Under the pieces are notes generated by a model. The model made no database searches and was not told the origin of the DNA. It worked only from the letters and a program-made list of their open reading frames with translations. Below are positions 14,268 through 23,091 of a stretch of DNA of 64,000 nt, piece after piece (position 1 is the first letter of the stretch; the number at the start of each line of letters is the position of its first letter). Both the position numbers and the translations under genes were made by a program. This DNA comes from Burkholderia ubonensis (GTDB lineage Bacteria > Pseudomonadota > Gammaproteobacteria > Burkholderiales > Burkholderiaceae), in the NCBI RefSeq assembly GCF_902833085.1, contig NZ_CADFEB010000005.1, positions 434,001 to 498,000 on the forward strand, given 5' to 3'.

Positions 14268-15425
14268 ATGCCGCATCACCCGTCCGCGCCCGTCGTCGCG
14301 CCCGTCGTGGTCATCGCGCCCGATTCGTTCAAAGGCTCGCTTTCCGCCGCGCAGGTCGCGGACGCGATCGCCGCCGGCATCCGCCGCGCGCGCCCCGACG
14401 CGGTCGTGCGCTGCTGCCCGATGGCCGACGGCGGCGAAGGCACGCTCGACGCGATGCTTGCCGGCGGCGGCGCGCGGCGCAGCGTGACGGTCGCCGGCGC
14501 GTCGCTCGCGGCGCGCGACGCCGCCGTTGGCGTCATCGATGCGCGCACCGCGATCGTCGAGACGGCCGAGATCGTCGGCATCACCGATCCGGTCGGGATG
14601 AGCGTCCCGGTCGACGCGCGCAGCACGCGCGGGATGGGCGAAGCGATCCGCCGGCTGCTCGACGACGGCGTGCGCCGGTTCTTCGTCGCGCTCGGCGGCA
14701 GCAGTACCAACGATGCCGGCGCGGGGCTCCTCGCCGGGCTCGGGCTGCGCTGCCTCGACGCCGCCGGCCAGCCGGTCGAGCCGGTGCCGGCGCGGCTCGC
14801 CGAGATCGCGCGGATCGACGCGTCGGGGCTCGACCCGCGCATCGCGGACACCGAGTTCATCGGCATGTCGGACGTCGACAACCCGCTGACGGGCGCGCAT
14901 GGCGCGACCGCGGTGTTCGGCCCGCAAAAGGGCGTGACGCCCGAGCAGGTTGCGACCCTCGACGCCGCACTCGGCCATTTCGCCGACCTGCTCGAAGCGG
15001 CGCTCGACCGGCGCGCCCGCGACCTGCCGGGCGCCGGCGCGGCGGGCGGCCTCGGCTTCGCGCTGCACATGCTCGGCGCGCGCTTCGAGGCGGGCGCGGA
15101 AGTCGTTGCGCGGCAGGTCGGCCTCGACGCGGCGCTCGCGGGCGCGGACTGGCTGATCACCGGCGAAGGCCGCTCGGACGTGCAGACGCTGCACGGCAAG
15201 GCGCCGTTCATCGCGTGCCGTCATGCACAGGCGGCGGGCGTGCCGGCGTCACTGCTGTCGGGTGCCGTCGATCCGGCCGCGCTGCCGCGCCTTGCCGAAC
15301 ATTTTTCCGGGTGCTTCTCGCCCGCGCCGGGCCCGATCACGCTCGACGTCGCGATCCGCGACGCCGCCAGCCTGCTCGCGAACGAAGCGGAGCAGCTGAC
15401 GCGCCTGAAATACGGCGCGCACTGA
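14268..15425 (+). CDS. glxK: Glycerate kinase, type GlxK/GarK
   Basis: 385 aa. Phosphorylates glycerate from glyoxylate or glucarate metabolism. Family motifs: 'IAPDSFKGSLSAAQVADAI' at the N-terminus, 'MADGGEGTLDAM', 'LGGSSTNDAGAG' near residue 145 and the C-terminal 'ITGEGRSDVQTLHGKAP'. The ATG after the GGAG-like site starts the conserved 'APDSFKG' region; the longer open frame upstream has no homology signature. The following MarR gene is 62 bases downstream on the same strand. The product 2-phosphoglycerate links to the glyoxylate made by purine breakdown further along the window. Confidence 0.93.
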   Translation: MPHHPSAPVVAPVVVIAPDSFKGSLSAAQVADAIAAGIRRARPDAVVRCCPMADGGEGTLDAMLAGGGARRSVTVAGASLAARDAAVGVIDARTAIVETAEIVGITDPVGMSVPVDARSTRGMGEAIRRLLDDGVRRFFVALGGSSTNDAGAGLLAGLGLRCLDAAGQPVEPVPARLAEIARIDASGLDPRIADTEFIGMSDVDNPLTGAHGATAVFGPQKGVTPEQVATLDAALGHFADLLEAALDRRARDLPGAGAAGGLGFALHMLGARFEAGAEVVARQVGLDAALAGADWLITGEGRSDVQTLHGKAPFIACRHAQAAGVPASLLSGAVDPAALPRLAEHFSGCFSPAPGPITLDVAIRDAASLLANEAEQLTRLKYGAH

Positions 15426-15487
15426 CCGTTGACCCGAGCGCGCGATACAGGAACAATCGGGCCCGCCCTTTATCATCAGGATTCGAC

Positions 15488-15937
15488 ATGAAAGGCCGTC
15501 CAGCCGGGCTCGATCAGTTTCTGACCTACCGCCTCCACGTGCTCACGAAGCGTTCCGACCGCGGCATCGGCGAGGTTTACCGCGACAAGCTCGGCATCTC
15601 GCTGCCCGAGGCGCGCGTGATCGCGGCCGTCGGCGCATTCGGTCCGTTCTCGATCATGGATCTCGCGCGCCACACCAACCTCGACAAGAGCCAGGCGAGC
15701 CGCGCGGCCGAGGCGCTGCTGCAGCAGGGCCTGCTCGAACGCAGCGCCAGCGAGGCGGACGGCCGGATCGTGCTGATCGCGCTGACGCCGGACGGCCGCG
15801 CGCTGCATCGCAAGATCATGCCGATCGTGCGCAAGTGGAACGACGGGCTGCTCGCCTGCCTGTCCGACAGCGAGCGCAACACGTTCGAACGGCTGCTCGA
15901 GAAAGTGCTCAGCCACTCGCTCGAGCGCGACGACTGA
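15488..15937 (+). CDS. MarR-family transcriptional regulator
   Basis: 149 aa with a winged helix-turn-helix: 'SLPEARVIAAVGAFGPFSIMD', recognition region 'LDKSQASRAAEALLQQG' (about 58-75) and the wing 'ASEADGRIVLIALTPDG'. Members bind DNA as dimers and usually respond to small aromatic ligands. It lies 62 bases behind glycerate kinase. The ligand and targets are unknown. Confidence 0.9.
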   Translation: MKGRPAGLDQFLTYRLHVLTKRSDRGIGEVYRDKLGISLPEARVIAAVGAFGPFSIMDLARHTNLDKSQASRAAEALLQQGLLERSASEADGRIVLIALTPDGRALHRKIMPIVRKWNDGLLACLSDSERNTFERLLEKVLSHSLERDD

Positions 15938-15958
15938 GCCGCAGGGCAGCCGCCCCGC

Positions 15959-16966
<1,008 letters not shown>

Positions 16967-17180
16967 GATGGAATTCCGTCTCCCGGAAGCTGACGAGCAT
17001 AGCGCGACATGGTTGCACGCACAACCAATTCAATGGTGTACCGTCGCCGACGGGATCGGCATCTGTTGCGCGACAGCCCGACGGACTTCTGCCTGCCCCG
17101 CGAACATCGCGATCGAGGCCGTGCGCATGATGCACCGGCCCTTGCGCGATCCGTGCAGATGGGGTTTGCTGTGATTTTGC

Positions 17181-17426
17181 ATGAACAAGGCCACGAGCCG
17201 CATCCTTCCGATGAAACCCACCCCGCGCGAGCATGCGCGCCGCAGGCCGTCGAACCTGACGCTGAATATCGCCGCCATCCTGGTCGGCCTCGTGACGTTC
17301 GCGATCGGCGCGAGCTGGCTGGTCTACAGCTGGATCGTCGACCGCGAAGCGCAGTATTTCGCCATTCCGCTGGTGTTCTCGGTGCCGGTGATCGTCGCGG
17401 TCGCGGTGCGCAGTTTCTGGGACTAG
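17181..17426 (+). CDS. Small membrane protein of unknown function
   Basis: 81 aa. Basic N-terminal third ('KPTPREHARRRPSN') followed by two hydrophobic segments, about residues 28-50 and 61-77. No recognised domain. An internal ATG (17211) would give a 71-aa protein starting 'MKPTPREH'. Codon use matches its neighbours, which supports a real gene. It marks the last normal-looking gene before the degraded segment. Confidence 0.6.
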   Translation: MNKATSRILPMKPTPREHARRRPSNLTLNIAAILVGLVTFAIGASWLVYSWIVDREAQYFAIPLVFSVPVIVAVAVRSFWD

Positions 17427-17457
17427 CGACCCGGCAAGACACGCAAACGCCTGCGCT

Positions 17458-18073
17458 TCACTCGACGACGGAGCGACCGGCGACGCCGAACGCCAGCCGC
17501 GCAGGCTGCTCGCGCAGCACGCGGCGGCGCCGGCAGTCGATCTCGGCCAGCGTCGGCCGCTGCCGCGGCGGCACGGCGCGGCGGATGCCGAAGATCTCGG
17601 CGAGATTCGCCTGCGGCTCATGCACCGGAATCAGCACGTCGGCGGGACCGCTCAGCAGCGGCGTCACGCCGGGGCCATGGCCGCTGACCGTGCTGTCGCC
17701 ATGCACGATGACGCCGATGGTCACGCGGCCCGCTCTATCGCGCGGGCCGCGTCGCGTGTCGGTAATCGCGACCATGTCGCCGAAACGCAGGCTGCCCAGC
17801 CGATAGCGCTCGCGGGTGAGCCGATCGGCAAGCTGGATGTCGTAGTCGCCGCGCCACGCGGTGTTCTTCCCGAGGCCCGAGCCCATCAGGCGCGCAGTTC
17901 AGCACCTCGACGCGCGCGCAATCCGGCAGGCGCAGCCCCAGGCCGTGCGCGACGATCTGCACGCGGTCGCCGATCCGTAGCTGCATCAGCACCTCGCTCG
18001 GGAAGTCCACCAGCACGTGATTGACGCCGCCCCCCGCCAGACCGGGCAGCAGCAGTTCACTCGCGTCGATCAC
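17458..18073 (-). pseudogene. Broken DUF4438-family gene
   Basis: Two consecutive frames on the minus strand encode neighbouring parts of one DUF4438 protein. The upstream part (from 18073) has 'GGVNHVLVDF' and 'QLRIGDRVQIVAHGLGLRL'. After 'VEVLNCAPDGL' the family sequence continues in another frame with 'MGSGLGKNTAWRGDYDIQ', 'LRFGDMVAITDT' and 'GHGPGVTPLLSG'. Compared with my memory of the family, about 25-30 residues are missing at the join and roughly 100 N-terminal residues are gone. This is therefore a decayed gene, not a simple sequencing frameshift. The family function is unknown; its relatives sit with amino-acid-like catabolic genes. Confidence 0.75.
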
Positions 18074-18094
18074 CGGCCAGGGGCTGCACGTGAG

Positions 18095-18226
18095 CTACGG
18101 CTCCAGCACCCGCGACAGCCGCAACGCGAACGCCAGCCCGACGCACGAGCCAAGCACCAGCGCAGGATCAAGCACGCACGCGAGCTTGCGGCTCCGCACC
18201 AAGACCAGCATGTCGTCCGCGCGCAT
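18095..18226 (-). other. Short open fragment upstream of the DUF4438 remnant
   Basis: A 43-codon frame starting 'MRADDMLVLVRSRKLACV' with one hydrophobic stretch. It lies in the decayed segment and belongs to no family I recognise. Probably a leftover piece rather than a working gene. Confidence 0.25.
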
Positions 18227-18248
18227 GGCCGCTTACCCGCGCACCGCG

Positions 18249-18754
18249 TCAGGCGCCGATCGCCTGCGGAATGCCCGGCGCGCTCTTCAGCGCCGGGGTC
18301 ACACCGGGGAAGCCACGCCCTTCCCGCGTCATCCGGTAGGCCGCGAGCCAGGCCTCGGCGTGCGCGCCCATCGGACCACGACGTTCTGGAACAGTATCTG
18401 GCCAATCGCGGTCTTGAAGTCGTTGTCCGCGACGAACTTCAGCATCCGTCGCCCGCTCTCGGCCATCATGGCGCGCTGCCACGGTTCGGCGCCCCCCGCC
18501 GAGATAGCGGGGTTCGACACGATCTCGACGACGTCTCACTTGGTGTTCGCGTCGAACGCCTGCTTGATGTCCGGCGAATCCAGCAGCTCGAGCATCTGGA
18601 TCAGCTAATGCTCGGCCTCCATCGCCAGCGCGAAGATGTTGCCGTAGGTCGAGCGGTCCAGAGCGCAGCGCAAGTCCAGGCCGATGCGCTGGGTGGTGCC
18701 GACGCTGCCGAACGGCCGCTGGTCGATCAGCTGGCCGCCGCACGTCTCCAAAGC
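18249..18754 (-). pseudogene. Decayed unrecognised coding sequence
   Basis: Minus-strand sequence with coding character but two in-frame stops (TAG after 'ALAMEAEH', TGA after 'AFDANTK') and a one-base frameshift near 18375. When the three pieces are joined they read as one C-terminal region: '..IDQRPFGSVGTTQRIGLD', 'LIQMLELLDSPDIKQAFD', 'VADNDFKTAIGQILFQNVVV', 'GAHAEAWLAAYRMTREG' and an ending '..KSAPGIPQAIGA'. I do not recognise the family. The coding signal begins beside a hairpin at 18757-18785, which looks like a recombination junction. Confidence 0.55.
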
Positions 18755-18785
18755 AAAAACCCGCAAGGCTTCACCTGACGGGTTT
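18755..18785 (-). terminator. Hairpin with T-run at the edge of the decayed gene
   Basis: AAACCCG (18757-18763) pairs with CGGGTTT (18779-18785), with AGG/CCT pairing inside. On the minus strand it is followed by TTTTTG. It points into the decayed coding sequence, an odd place for a terminator. Confidence 0.5.
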
Positions 18786-19289
18786 AGTTTTCTTCCGATG
18801 CGCATTCCCCAGTGAGGTGAACGCCGCACCTACACGGCATTAGCCATCACGCACAAGATCGCCGACAATTTGAATCACTTTCATCGAATCCACCGCCACA
18901 TAGCCGACACCTTAAAAATTCAGATCCACATCAGCCCCTAAAATATGTCGCGAAGTCACAAATCCCCTCACAACCAATTCACGCCCTTGCCAATCGCCCC
19001 CACCCAATCTATGCTGAATTTCAAATCACCACCCCATCACGACAAAAATTTAATTGAATAATTAAATAACCAAAACCATTTCAGATCAATCAATTTTTAT
19101 CACCACCATTAATGGAAACGATCACATAAATTCATCACCCACTCGATCAAGCCTCATAAAGGGATGATTGCCGCCACCGAACGTCATCAGTCGAGCTCGC
19201 GCAAATACGTGTCGGATTGGGGTAAGGCTCGCCACTGCGTGTTTGGGCCGATATGCGGGATCCGAACAATCGCACGGAAGGAACTGAAA
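18786..19289. other. AT-rich gene-free stretch upstream of the avidin-like gene
   Basis: About 500 bases. The part from roughly 18,840 to 19,160 is strikingly AT-rich compared with the rest of the window and has no plausible reading frame. It contains TTGCCA (18987) and TATGCT (19010) with a 17-base spacer, a weak promoter candidate. No repeats or RNA genes were seen. Confidence 0.6.
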
Positions 19290-19745
19290 ATGAAGAAGAT
19301 GCTCGCATCACTCGCTATTTTTGGGGCTTTCGCTTCACCCTCATGGGCCGATACGGCAACGTGTCAAAATCCAGTCGGCTCGTGGCGCAACGAACTGGGC
19401 TCGACAATGAAGATCTCCTCCGTCGCGAGCAGTGGCGCCATTACCGGAACGTATATCTCACCTTCCGGAACTACCGGACAGATTTTTGCGCTTTCCGGCT
19501 GGTATTATGCGGCACAGTCTTCAAATCCCGGGCTTGATCAAGTCACACTGGTCACGTTTTCCGTAAATTGGAACAATAGCTCTGCCAGCTACAATAGTAT
19601 TACAACGTGGTCGGGACTTTGCCGAGTGACAAACGGCGCACCGACAATCACGGCGCTTTACTATTACGCAAACGCTTTCGCTCAGTTTTCGTGGAAGCAC
19701 GTCAACGTTGGGCAAGATGTTTTCACACCAGTTAGTTCGCAGTAA
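19290..19745 (+). CDS. Secreted avidin/streptavidin-family biotin-binding protein
   Basis: 151 aa. Sec signal peptide 1-20 ('MKKMLASLAIFGAF..SWA'), then one avidin beta-barrel. Biotin-contact positions of streptavidin are matched by Asn34 and Ser38 ('WRNELGST'), Tyr55 and Ser57 ('TGTYISP'), Trp94, Ser103, Thr105/Trp107 ('NSITTWSG'), Trp135 and Asp143 ('VGQDVF'). The streptavidin Trp108 position appears to be Tyr ('TALYYYA'). Cys25 and Cys111 fall where chicken avidin has its Cys4-Cys83 disulphide. Avidin-like proteins are known in Burkholderia (burkavidin). An AAGGAA site precedes the ATG. Codon use is less GC-biased than its neighbours. Confidence 0.9.
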   Translation: MKKMLASLAIFGAFASPSWADTATCQNPVGSWRNELGSTMKISSVASSGAITGTYISPSGTTGQIFALSGWYYAAQSSNPGLDQVTLVTFSVNWNNSSASYNSITTWSGLCRVTNGAPTITALYYYANAFAQFSWKHVNVGQDVFTPVSSQ

Positions 19746-19807
19746 GTAAGCCGCACCTCACATTGTCACACCCAGATCGCGCGTCAGCATCAGGACTTGA
19801 GACGAAA

Positions 19808-19840
19808 GCGCCCCGCTGCCGACGGATCGGCGCGGGGCGC
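19808..19840 (+). terminator. GC-rich hairpin downstream of the avidin-like gene
   Basis: GCGCCCCGC pairs with GCGGGGCGC around a 15-base loop. No T-run follows directly, but a second small hairpin (AAAGCCC/GGGCTTT, about 19,859-19,875) with TTT lies just after. Together they may end the avidin-like transcript. Confidence 0.45.
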
Positions 19841-19999
19841 AGGTTGAATCGCACAAGCAAAAGCCCCGAGGGCTTTCGCACTCAGGGCTTCAGCGTTGTC
19901 ACATTCGACAATCAACGCTTGGATGTATTTCTATCCCCTCACACAACACATCATCGGATCCGATTTTCGCTCGTTGTGTCCAACGCACTCTCCGCAGAA

Positions 20000-20614
20000 C
20001 TAATCCCATACCAAGTTCTCGAACGGAGTGAACCATCCGTAGGTTTTTGAGTTGAACACTACCTTCCCTCCATACACGCCGTAGCAGACGTCCTTGCCGC
20101 TTTTTTTACCCACCACGGGTGCGCCACTATCACCAGGCTGCGTCTGAACACCTCCGTCCAGGCTAAGCAGGACGACGTGCTCTACTCTATCGCCGGTTTC
20201 CGGTACCGTGATATCAACATCTGGCTCAAAAACCGAGCAATTCACGAGACCGGTTAACGCACCCTGCAACCACAAACGCTCGCTCTTTATGGGACGGATC
20301 TCTGCGCCAAACTCCACGTGCTTGCTACCGCTATCTGTCCATATCTGATTGAGAGTTGCCTCGACTCCAGGCGACACCCTCACGATAGCGATATCTTGAT
20401 TATGCGGCAGAAAATTCTCCAACAGAACACCAACCAAATTTTCGTCGTCAGGTTGACCAACCCTCTCATCCCCTGGCCCGAACACATGGCCCGCCGTCGC
20501 AAAGCACCTGTTCCCCTCATAGTCCACAACCAGACCTAAAGTGCCGATCTTGCTGCCAGTCACAATTTTGATACCGCCAACCAAAGGACGAACTTTGAGA
20601 TTGTTTGCAGGCAT
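20000..20614 (-). CDS. Trypsin-like serine protease without signal peptide
   Basis: 204 aa with a chymotrypsin-fold triad: His43 in 'CFATAGHVFG', Asp74 in 'HNQDIAIVRV', Ser163 in 'TQPGDSGAPVVG'. Spacing is compact, like small S1-type proteases. The N-terminus 'MPANNLKVRP' has no signal peptide or membrane segment, so an intracellular location is predicted unless it leaves by another route. The ATG is preceded by GAGGAG at good spacing; a GTG one codon earlier is also possible. It is convergent with the avidin-like gene and has lower-GC codon use than the core genes, suggesting transfer. Substrate unknown. Confidence 0.8.
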   Translation of the reverse strand: MPANNLKVRPLVGGIKIVTGSKIGTLGLVVDYEGNRCFATAGHVFGPGDERVGQPDDENLVGVLLENFLPHNQDIAIVRVSPGVEATLNQIWTDSGSKHVEFGAEIRPIKSERLWLQGALTGLVNCSVFEPDVDITVPETGDRVEHVVLLSLDGGVQTQPGDSGAPVVGKKSGKDVCYGVYGGKVVFNSKTYGWFTPFENLVWD

Positions 20615-20739
20615 CACAGGCTCCTCTAACGAGTAAACAAACCAACCGAGAATTACCGAACGGTCATCAATAACGTCAGAACACGACTTTCGTGAACCTT
20701 GGTACGTCTATGCCTAAGCTTAGGAGGCGAGATGCGAAA

Positions 20740-20766
20740 GCTACAAGAAACTCCGTTTCTCGTAGC
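20740..20766. repeat. Inverted repeat (hairpin)
   Basis: GCTACAAGAAAC pairs with GTTTCTCGTAGC, one mismatch, 3-base loop. It follows the perfect palindrome CCTAAGCTTAGG at 20713-20724 by 15 bases. Confidence 0.6.
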
Positions 20767-21416
20767 CTGTTACCACACGTTTCTTAAGGGCGAACGCCCC
20801 CACACGACCTAACGGGCTCCGCCATTTATTCTTATGTCCCAAGAGGTTCGCGTTACCCTTGTCGCCAACACAATTTTTCTTGGCGTCAAACGATCGCATG
20901 GCAATTTGTCACGCGGCTGCGGAAAAGCAGCGGGATCTCGTCCGCACAGTCAATCGGGAGTCGACTGCAGCTGCGGATAAGTGTGTATGCGCAACTGACG
21001 GCCAGCAGATCGCACTCGCCAAAAGCAATTTGCGAAAGCCCGGAGACTCCTACTATCGACATATAATTTCGGGATTGATAGCCGCGCTTCGCGCTGACCA
21101 ATCAGCACAATAGCTAAGGGGTTGGAATGACAAGCAGAAGCCTCGCCCCGCAAGCCTCTCGTCCCTTGCTGCAGCAATTCTGTAGCATGCAAGCAAGCCC
21201 GCGCGTAACGGGCTTTGGCACTTCGGGTATGCAGAATTGAAAGCTACATTGCGCGATCAAGACGACTTGCGGGACGCAATCGCAGAGAGCTTCCTTGTCA
21301 TGTTCTTTGTCGACGCGGTAGTGCATATTGCCTGCGCCGCCGGCCGCATTGCCCCGTCACCCCACTCGTTGCGCGCCGACTTCTCGCATGAGGCATCGCG
21401 CGCCTTTTGTCGGTAT

Positions 21417-21453
21417 AACTGACCAGTTCAGTCGAACTGGACCTGAGTCAGTT
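21417..21453. repeat. Nested inverted repeat
   Basis: The inner stem CCAGTTC/GAACTGG (4-base loop) is perfect. An outer stem AACTGA/TCAGTT closes over it with an asymmetric 7-base bulge. Confidence 0.6.
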
Positions 21454-21937
21454 CAAGGGTAGTGGCGTTTCGGCGCACCGCGGCTTCCGCCCGGCTGACG
21501 CGCGCGCGAGTTGCGCATTTACCTGGACCTCACTTGCCGGGCGAGCAAGCTCCTGCGGCGTACACGGCCCGTGGTGCAGAAGCGTTCCGACGCCGAAAGT
21601 GCAGTTGTCTCGATATCGTCGCAGTAAACCAGATCGCATTCTCGCAGGTGCGCGGCGCGGGCCAGCCGGCTTGGCTCATGCGCATGTTCTCATTTGCCAT
21701 CTGTCGCACTCTCAAAAGCGTTTTGTGCCACGACGGCCGCGTGGACGAAAACGAAACGGCGCGACGGTCGCCAGCGATCACATGTCGCGAACCCTTGCGT
21801 AATTTCCGCTTAGCGACACGTGGTTTAGCGTGTTTTCGTATCGTGATTTGGAGGGGTGCGACAACCTGAAAAATCAACGCAAGTCATTGAAAACAAATGC
21901 GTTATGGTGCCTTTTGGTGTCGTGCGATGATGCTTGA

Positions 21938-22024
21938 TGGTGCGTGAGGCCGGACTCGAACCGGCACACCCTTGCGGGCGTCAGGACCTAAACCTGGTGC
22001 GTCTACCAATTTCGCCACTCACGC
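21938..22024 (-). tRNA. tRNA-Leu (TAG)
   Basis: 87 nt with encoded CCA and a long variable arm (class II). The acceptor stem is GCGTGAG/CTCACGC, the anticodon loop reads TTTAGGT and the T-loop is GGTTCGAGTCC. Its 3' end faces the atypical 17.4-21.9 kb segment, the orientation expected for an integration site. Confidence 0.96.
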
Positions 22025-22171
22025 GTGTCTCTATCACCTGTCAGCGCATTGCGCACCGGCCCCGGGCCGTCACGCCGACATGCAAAACCGGCGCGCCCGA
22101 TCAGGCGAGCGCGAGATTCTACCCGATCCGCGCGGCATTGTCTGCATCGGCCGGCGAGGTTCACGCGCCGG

Positions 22172-22180
22172 TGCTAGAAT
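22172..22180 (+). promoter_or_regulatory. Extended -10 promoter of the phytoene-synthase-like gene
   Basis: TGCTAGAAT matches the extended -10 pattern. It would start transcription near 22187, downstream of two in-frame ATGs or at their edge. This favours the GTG at 22251 as the real start. Confidence 0.45.
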
Positions 22181-22250
22181 GCCGCGCTTGATGCTTCCGG
22201 CGGTGCGCAACCGCACGTCACCCGATACCGCCCCCGACCCGATTCCGCAC

Positions 22251-23084
22251 GTGAATTTCGACGACTACTGTCAGCAGAAAGCCGCGCCCGCCGGCTCCAG
22301 TGTCTACTACGCGTTGCGGCAGGCGCCGTTCGCCGTCCAGCCGCGCCTCACGGCCCTCTTCGCGCTGCGCCGCGAACTCGAGGAGACCGTCAAGGAAACC
22401 AGCGACCCGACCGTCGGCCACACCAAGCTCGCATGGTGGCACAAGGAACTCGCGGCGCTGGCCACCGGGGAGCCGTCGCATCCGGTGACGAAGGCGCTCG
22501 CGCAGCACCATCCGTCGATCGCGGCCGAAACCGACGCGCTGCGCGCACTGGTCAGCGGCTACGGGATGGATCTCGAACAGGCGCGCTACCTCGATTTCGC
22601 GAACCTGCGGCGCTACATCGCGCAGGTGGGCGGCGGCTTCGCGTCGCTCGTCGCGCGGGCCAGCGCCGCGCGTCCGGCCGAGCCGCAGCCGTGGGCCGAT
22701 GAAGTCGGCCACGCGCTGATGCTCGCGCAATTCGTGCAGGAGCTCGGCAACGACGCGCGGCACGGCCGCATCTACCTGCCGATCGACGAGCTGCAACGCT
22801 ACAACGTGACGGCCGCGGACCTGCTGAACCGGCGCTACAGCCCCGCTTTCACCGAACTGCTGACGTTCCAGACCGCCCGGGCACGCGACGCGCTCGCGGC
22901 TGCCGACGCGGCGATTCCCGCCGCCGAGCGCCGCGCTCAGCGCACGCTGCGCGCGCAACTCGCGCTTGCCCGCGCACTGCTCGTCGAGATCGAGCGCGAC
23001 GGCTACCAGGTCCTGCACCAGCGCATCGCGCTGACGCCGATCCGCAAGCTGTGGATCGCGTGGCGCGCTGCGCGCCGCCGTTGA
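22251..23084 (+). CDS. Squalene/phytoene synthase family protein (HpnD-like)
   Basis: 277 aa from the GTG. Its N-terminus 'NFDDYCQQKAAPAGSSVYYA' aligns with HpnD-type presqualene diphosphate synthases, and 'TKLAWWHKELA' and 'FVQELGNDARHGRIYLPIDEL' match conserved helices. The first aspartate-rich motif of the family (usually VDDxxDE) reads 'LEETVKE' here, so the metal-binding Asp residues are replaced by Glu and Lys. The second motif keeps the NDARxGRIYLP part. The catalytic role is therefore uncertain. In-frame ATGs at 22179 and 22191 would add 20-24 residues without family similarity. Confidence 0.75.
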   Translation: MNFDDYCQQKAAPAGSSVYYALRQAPFAVQPRLTALFALRRELEETVKETSDPTVGHTKLAWWHKELAALATGEPSHPVTKALAQHHPSIAAETDALRALVSGYGMDLEQARYLDFANLRRYIAQVGGGFASLVARASAARPAEPQPWADEVGHALMLAQFVQELGNDARHGRIYLPIDELQRYNVTAADLLNRRYSPAFTELLTFQTARARDALAAADAAIPAAERRAQRTLRAQLALARALLVEIERDGYQVLHQRIALTPIRKLWIAWRAARRR

Positions 23085-23091
23085 CGTTCCA

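Larger units (their letters stand above)
20615..21937. other. 1.3-kb region without a convincing gene, next to tRNA-Leu
   Basis: No reading frame here has a recognisable domain, good codon use and a ribosome site together. The region holds several inverted repeats: a perfect 12-bp palindrome at 20713-20724, a hairpin at 20740-20766 and a nested hairpin at 21417-21453. Composition lies between the AT-rich stretch and the core genes. It looks like old, decayed accessory DNA beside the 3' end of the tRNA-Leu gene. Confidence 0.55.

Noticed and set aside
20859-21113. 84-codon frame in the gene-free stretch
   Set aside because: No domain, weak start context, and codon use not like the neighbouring real genes.
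21237-21422. 61-codon frame with a hydrophobic core
   Set aside because: No ribosome site or family similarity; could be a chance frame or a fragment.
21938-22024. Attachment-site duplication for an integrated element at tRNA-Leu
   Set aside because: No second copy of the tRNA 3' end was seen at the far edge of the atypical segment and no integrase gene is present.
22138-22180. TTGTCT as -35 box for the phytoene-synthase-like gene
   Set aside because: The spacer to TAGAAT would be 31 bases, far too long; the extended -10 alone is kept.
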